A stretch of 5,294 nucleotides of DNA, taken from contig DADT01000014.1 in assembly GCA_002495065.1 (NCBI GenBank), positions 22,580 to 27,873 on the forward strand, read 5' to 3'. The notes beneath the pieces are model-generated. The model was given only the letters and a program-made list of their open reading frames with translations. It was not told the origin of the DNA and did not search any database. Positions 4,178 to 5,294 of the stretch are shown piece after piece (position 1 is the first letter of the stretch; each line of letters starts with the position of its first letter). A program made the translations under genes and the position numbers. Source of the stretch: Methanoregula sp. UBA471 (lineage in GTDB: Archaea; Halobacteriota; Methanomicrobia; Methanomicrobiales; Methanospirillaceae).

Positions 4178-4760
4178 TTACGGGCTGGGGAACCTGCGGA
4201 GCGTGATCCGGGGGCTCGAAAAGGCCGGGGCGAATGCCGTTATCACGTCAGAAAAAGATGAGATTGCAGCAGCAGACGGCCTGGTGCTCCCGGGTGTCGG
4301 TGCGTTTCACGAGGGAATGGACCAGCTTGGTCCCCTGAAAACTACGGTCCTGGAGGCTACCCGCGATGTGCCTCTCCTGGGAATCTGCCTTGGAATGCAG
4401 ATGCTGATGGATACCAGCGAGGAGCACGGGATCCATCAGGGGCTGGGGCTTGTTCCCGGGCATGTACGGCGATTTCCCCGTGGTTCGGGACAAAAGGTCC
4501 CCCATATGGGCTGGAACTCCCTGTGTCTCGAACAGGTGGATAACCCGCTCTTTGCAGGATTCGGCAGGCAGGAATATGTCTACTTTGTCCATTCCTATTA
4601 CGCACAGACAACAACTGAATTCACCCTTACGACAACCGAATATATCTGTCCCTTTGCATCTTCTGTGGGGAGATGCAATGCGTATGGTGTCCAGTTTCAC
4701 CCGGAGAAAAGCGGCGCGACAGGTCTTTTACTCCTGAACAATTTCATCGGCATGGTGTGA
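4155..4760 (+). CDS. hisH: Imidazole glycerol phosphate synthase, glutaminase subunit HisH
   Basis: A 201-residue class I glutamine amidotransferase. HisH hydrolyses glutamine and channels ammonia to HisF, which converts PRFAR to imidazole glycerol phosphate and AICAR in histidine biosynthesis. The N-terminus IAIIDYGLGNLRSV (4-17) is diagnostic, as are PGVGAF (46-51), the nucleophile motif GICLGMQ (76-82) with catalytic C78, KVPHMGWN (114-121), YFVHSYY (143-149) and the VQFHPEKSG segment with catalytic H182 and E184. All triad residues are present and length is normal. The start at 4155 is preferred to the in-frame ATG at 4119 because the family begins here and a GGAGG lies nine bases upstream. 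The gene begins 23 bases before the end of the PP-loop/PUA gene, implying co-transcription and coupled translation. No other his gene is visible. Confidence 0.96.
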   Translation: MKKIAIIDYGLGNLRSVIRGLEKAGANAVITSEKDEIAAADGLVLPGVGAFHEGMDQLGPLKTTVLEATRDVPLLGICLGMQMLMDTSEEHGIHQGLGLVPGHVRRFPRGSGQKVPHMGWNSLCLEQVDNPLFAGFGRQEYVYFVHSYYAQTTTEFTLTTTEYICPFASSVGRCNAYGVQFHPEKSGATGLLLLNNFIGMV

Positions 4761-4810
4761 CCGCTCCCGATCCCTGTTTCGCCCTCATTTGCTATCACCT
4801 GTGCGGTTAG

Positions 4811-4827
4811 AGAAACCTTTTAATTTT
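4811..4827 (+). promoter_or_regulatory. BRE/TATA promoter of the secreted-protein gene, leaderless
   Basis: AGAAAC (4811-4816, BRE-like) is followed by TTTTAATTTT (4818-4827). The centre lies about 26 bases before the ATG at 4849, predicting transcription to begin at or next to the start codon. No Shine-Dalgarno sequence is present, in keeping with a leaderless message. Confidence 0.6.
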
Positions 4828-4848
4828 GGCCATTTAGATGCTGTAGAC

Positions 4849-5294
4849 ATGAAACGGATCATACTCCTCGCATTGTGCCTGACGTGTATTATCGGGACGG
4901 CTTCGGCATACCAGCTGTATCTTAAGTGTCCGGAAACTGTGCAGGTTGGCATACCCTTAAAATGTACCATTGACAGCAACCTGCCAGCCGGGACTACATT
5001 CGAGGTTGCGTTTTACCAGTCCGGTTACACGGCAACTCCCATCAGCCGATCGTCCGTTACTGTACAGGAACATGCACTCAACATGGCAGCCCCTACCATG
5101 TACCAGTTGTTTGATACGAAAGGACTGCCGGGCGGACAGTATAAAGTCGAAATCCAGTTTACCGGCACTCAGGGAGGGAGCCTTTCAGACGATTCAGTGA
5201 CCTGGCAGCTGCCTAAGGTTCTGGACCGTTCAGGGGACATCACGATTAACTCCCCCATGACCCAGACTCTCGAAGAGGCGCTCAGGATCGAGGG
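4849..5294 (+). CDS. Secreted protein of unknown function, N-terminal part
   Basis: An open frame from ATG 4849 to the window edge, 148 codons plus two bases with no stop, so the gene continues beyond. The first 20 residues form a clear Sec signal peptide: K2-R3, a hydrophobic core IILLALCLTCIIG (4-16) and the cleavage site A18-S-A20 before Tyr21. The mature part is rich in Thr, Val, Gln and Tyr with alternating hydrophobic residues, suggesting a beta-sandwich; segments TFEVAFYQSG and GGQYKVEIQFTG look like strands of an Ig-like or adhesin-type domain. C27 and C39 could form a disulfide. It is probably exported and either free or anchored by a C-terminal membrane helix outside the window. Promoter spacing fixes the start. 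I do not recognise the family. A plus-strand frame at 4970-5200 and a minus-strand one at 4785-4979 are shadows. Confidence 0.8.
   Translation, partial: MKRIILLALCLTCIIGTASAYQLYLKCPETVQVGIPLKCTIDSNLPAGTTFEVAFYQSGYTATPISRSSVTVQEHALNMAAPTMYQLFDTKGLPGGQYKVEIQFTGTQGGSLSDDSVTWQLPKVLDRSGDITINSPMTQTLEEALRIE

Overview
The window looks like chromosomal DNA from a methanogenic archaeon, most likely of the order Methanomicrobiales. This is inference from several signs: archaeal TATA/BRE promoters with leaderless or very short-leader genes, strong AGGAGGTG-type ribosome binding sites, oligo-T terminators, a tRNA gene without an encoded CCA, and an archaeal PP-loop/PUA protein next to hisH. Genes are moderately GC-rich and the spacers are strongly AT-rich. 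Species cannot be fixed by eye.

Layout. Bases 1-24 are the 3' end of a tRNA gene on the plus strand. A second, degraded tRNA T-arm-like stretch follows at 59-83. From about 84 to 1960 lies a sparse, AT-rich region with three small minus-strand genes, each with its own promoter-like and terminator-like sequences: a four-cysteine protein (300-581), a coiled-coil protein with a TTG start (926-1198), and a 26-residue peptide made almost only of alanine and lysine (1562-1642). The last resembles a free-standing histone H1 tail. It has one of the best ribosome binding sites in the window and is easily missed because of its length. Bases 1967-2583 (minus) hold an isolated mrpF-mrpG pair, two membrane subunits of a Mrp-type cation/proton antiporter, with a terminator just downstream and no other mrp gene in view.

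The right part is on the plus strand. A 474-residue protein (2753-4177) joins a zinc ribbon, a PUA domain and a PP-loop (PAPS reductase-like) domain with iron-sulfur-type cysteines. It overlaps hisH (4155-4760), the glutaminase subunit of imidazole glycerol phosphate synthase in histidine biosynthesis. A secreted protein of unknown function begins at 4849 from a probable leaderless promoter and runs off the end.

The genes do not form one pathway. The points most worth following are the alanine/lysine peptide, the PP-loop/PUA protein (whose domains suggest RNA modification rather than sulfate reduction), the orphan mrpFG pair, and the tRNA-adjacent AT-rich region with its tRNA-like relic.
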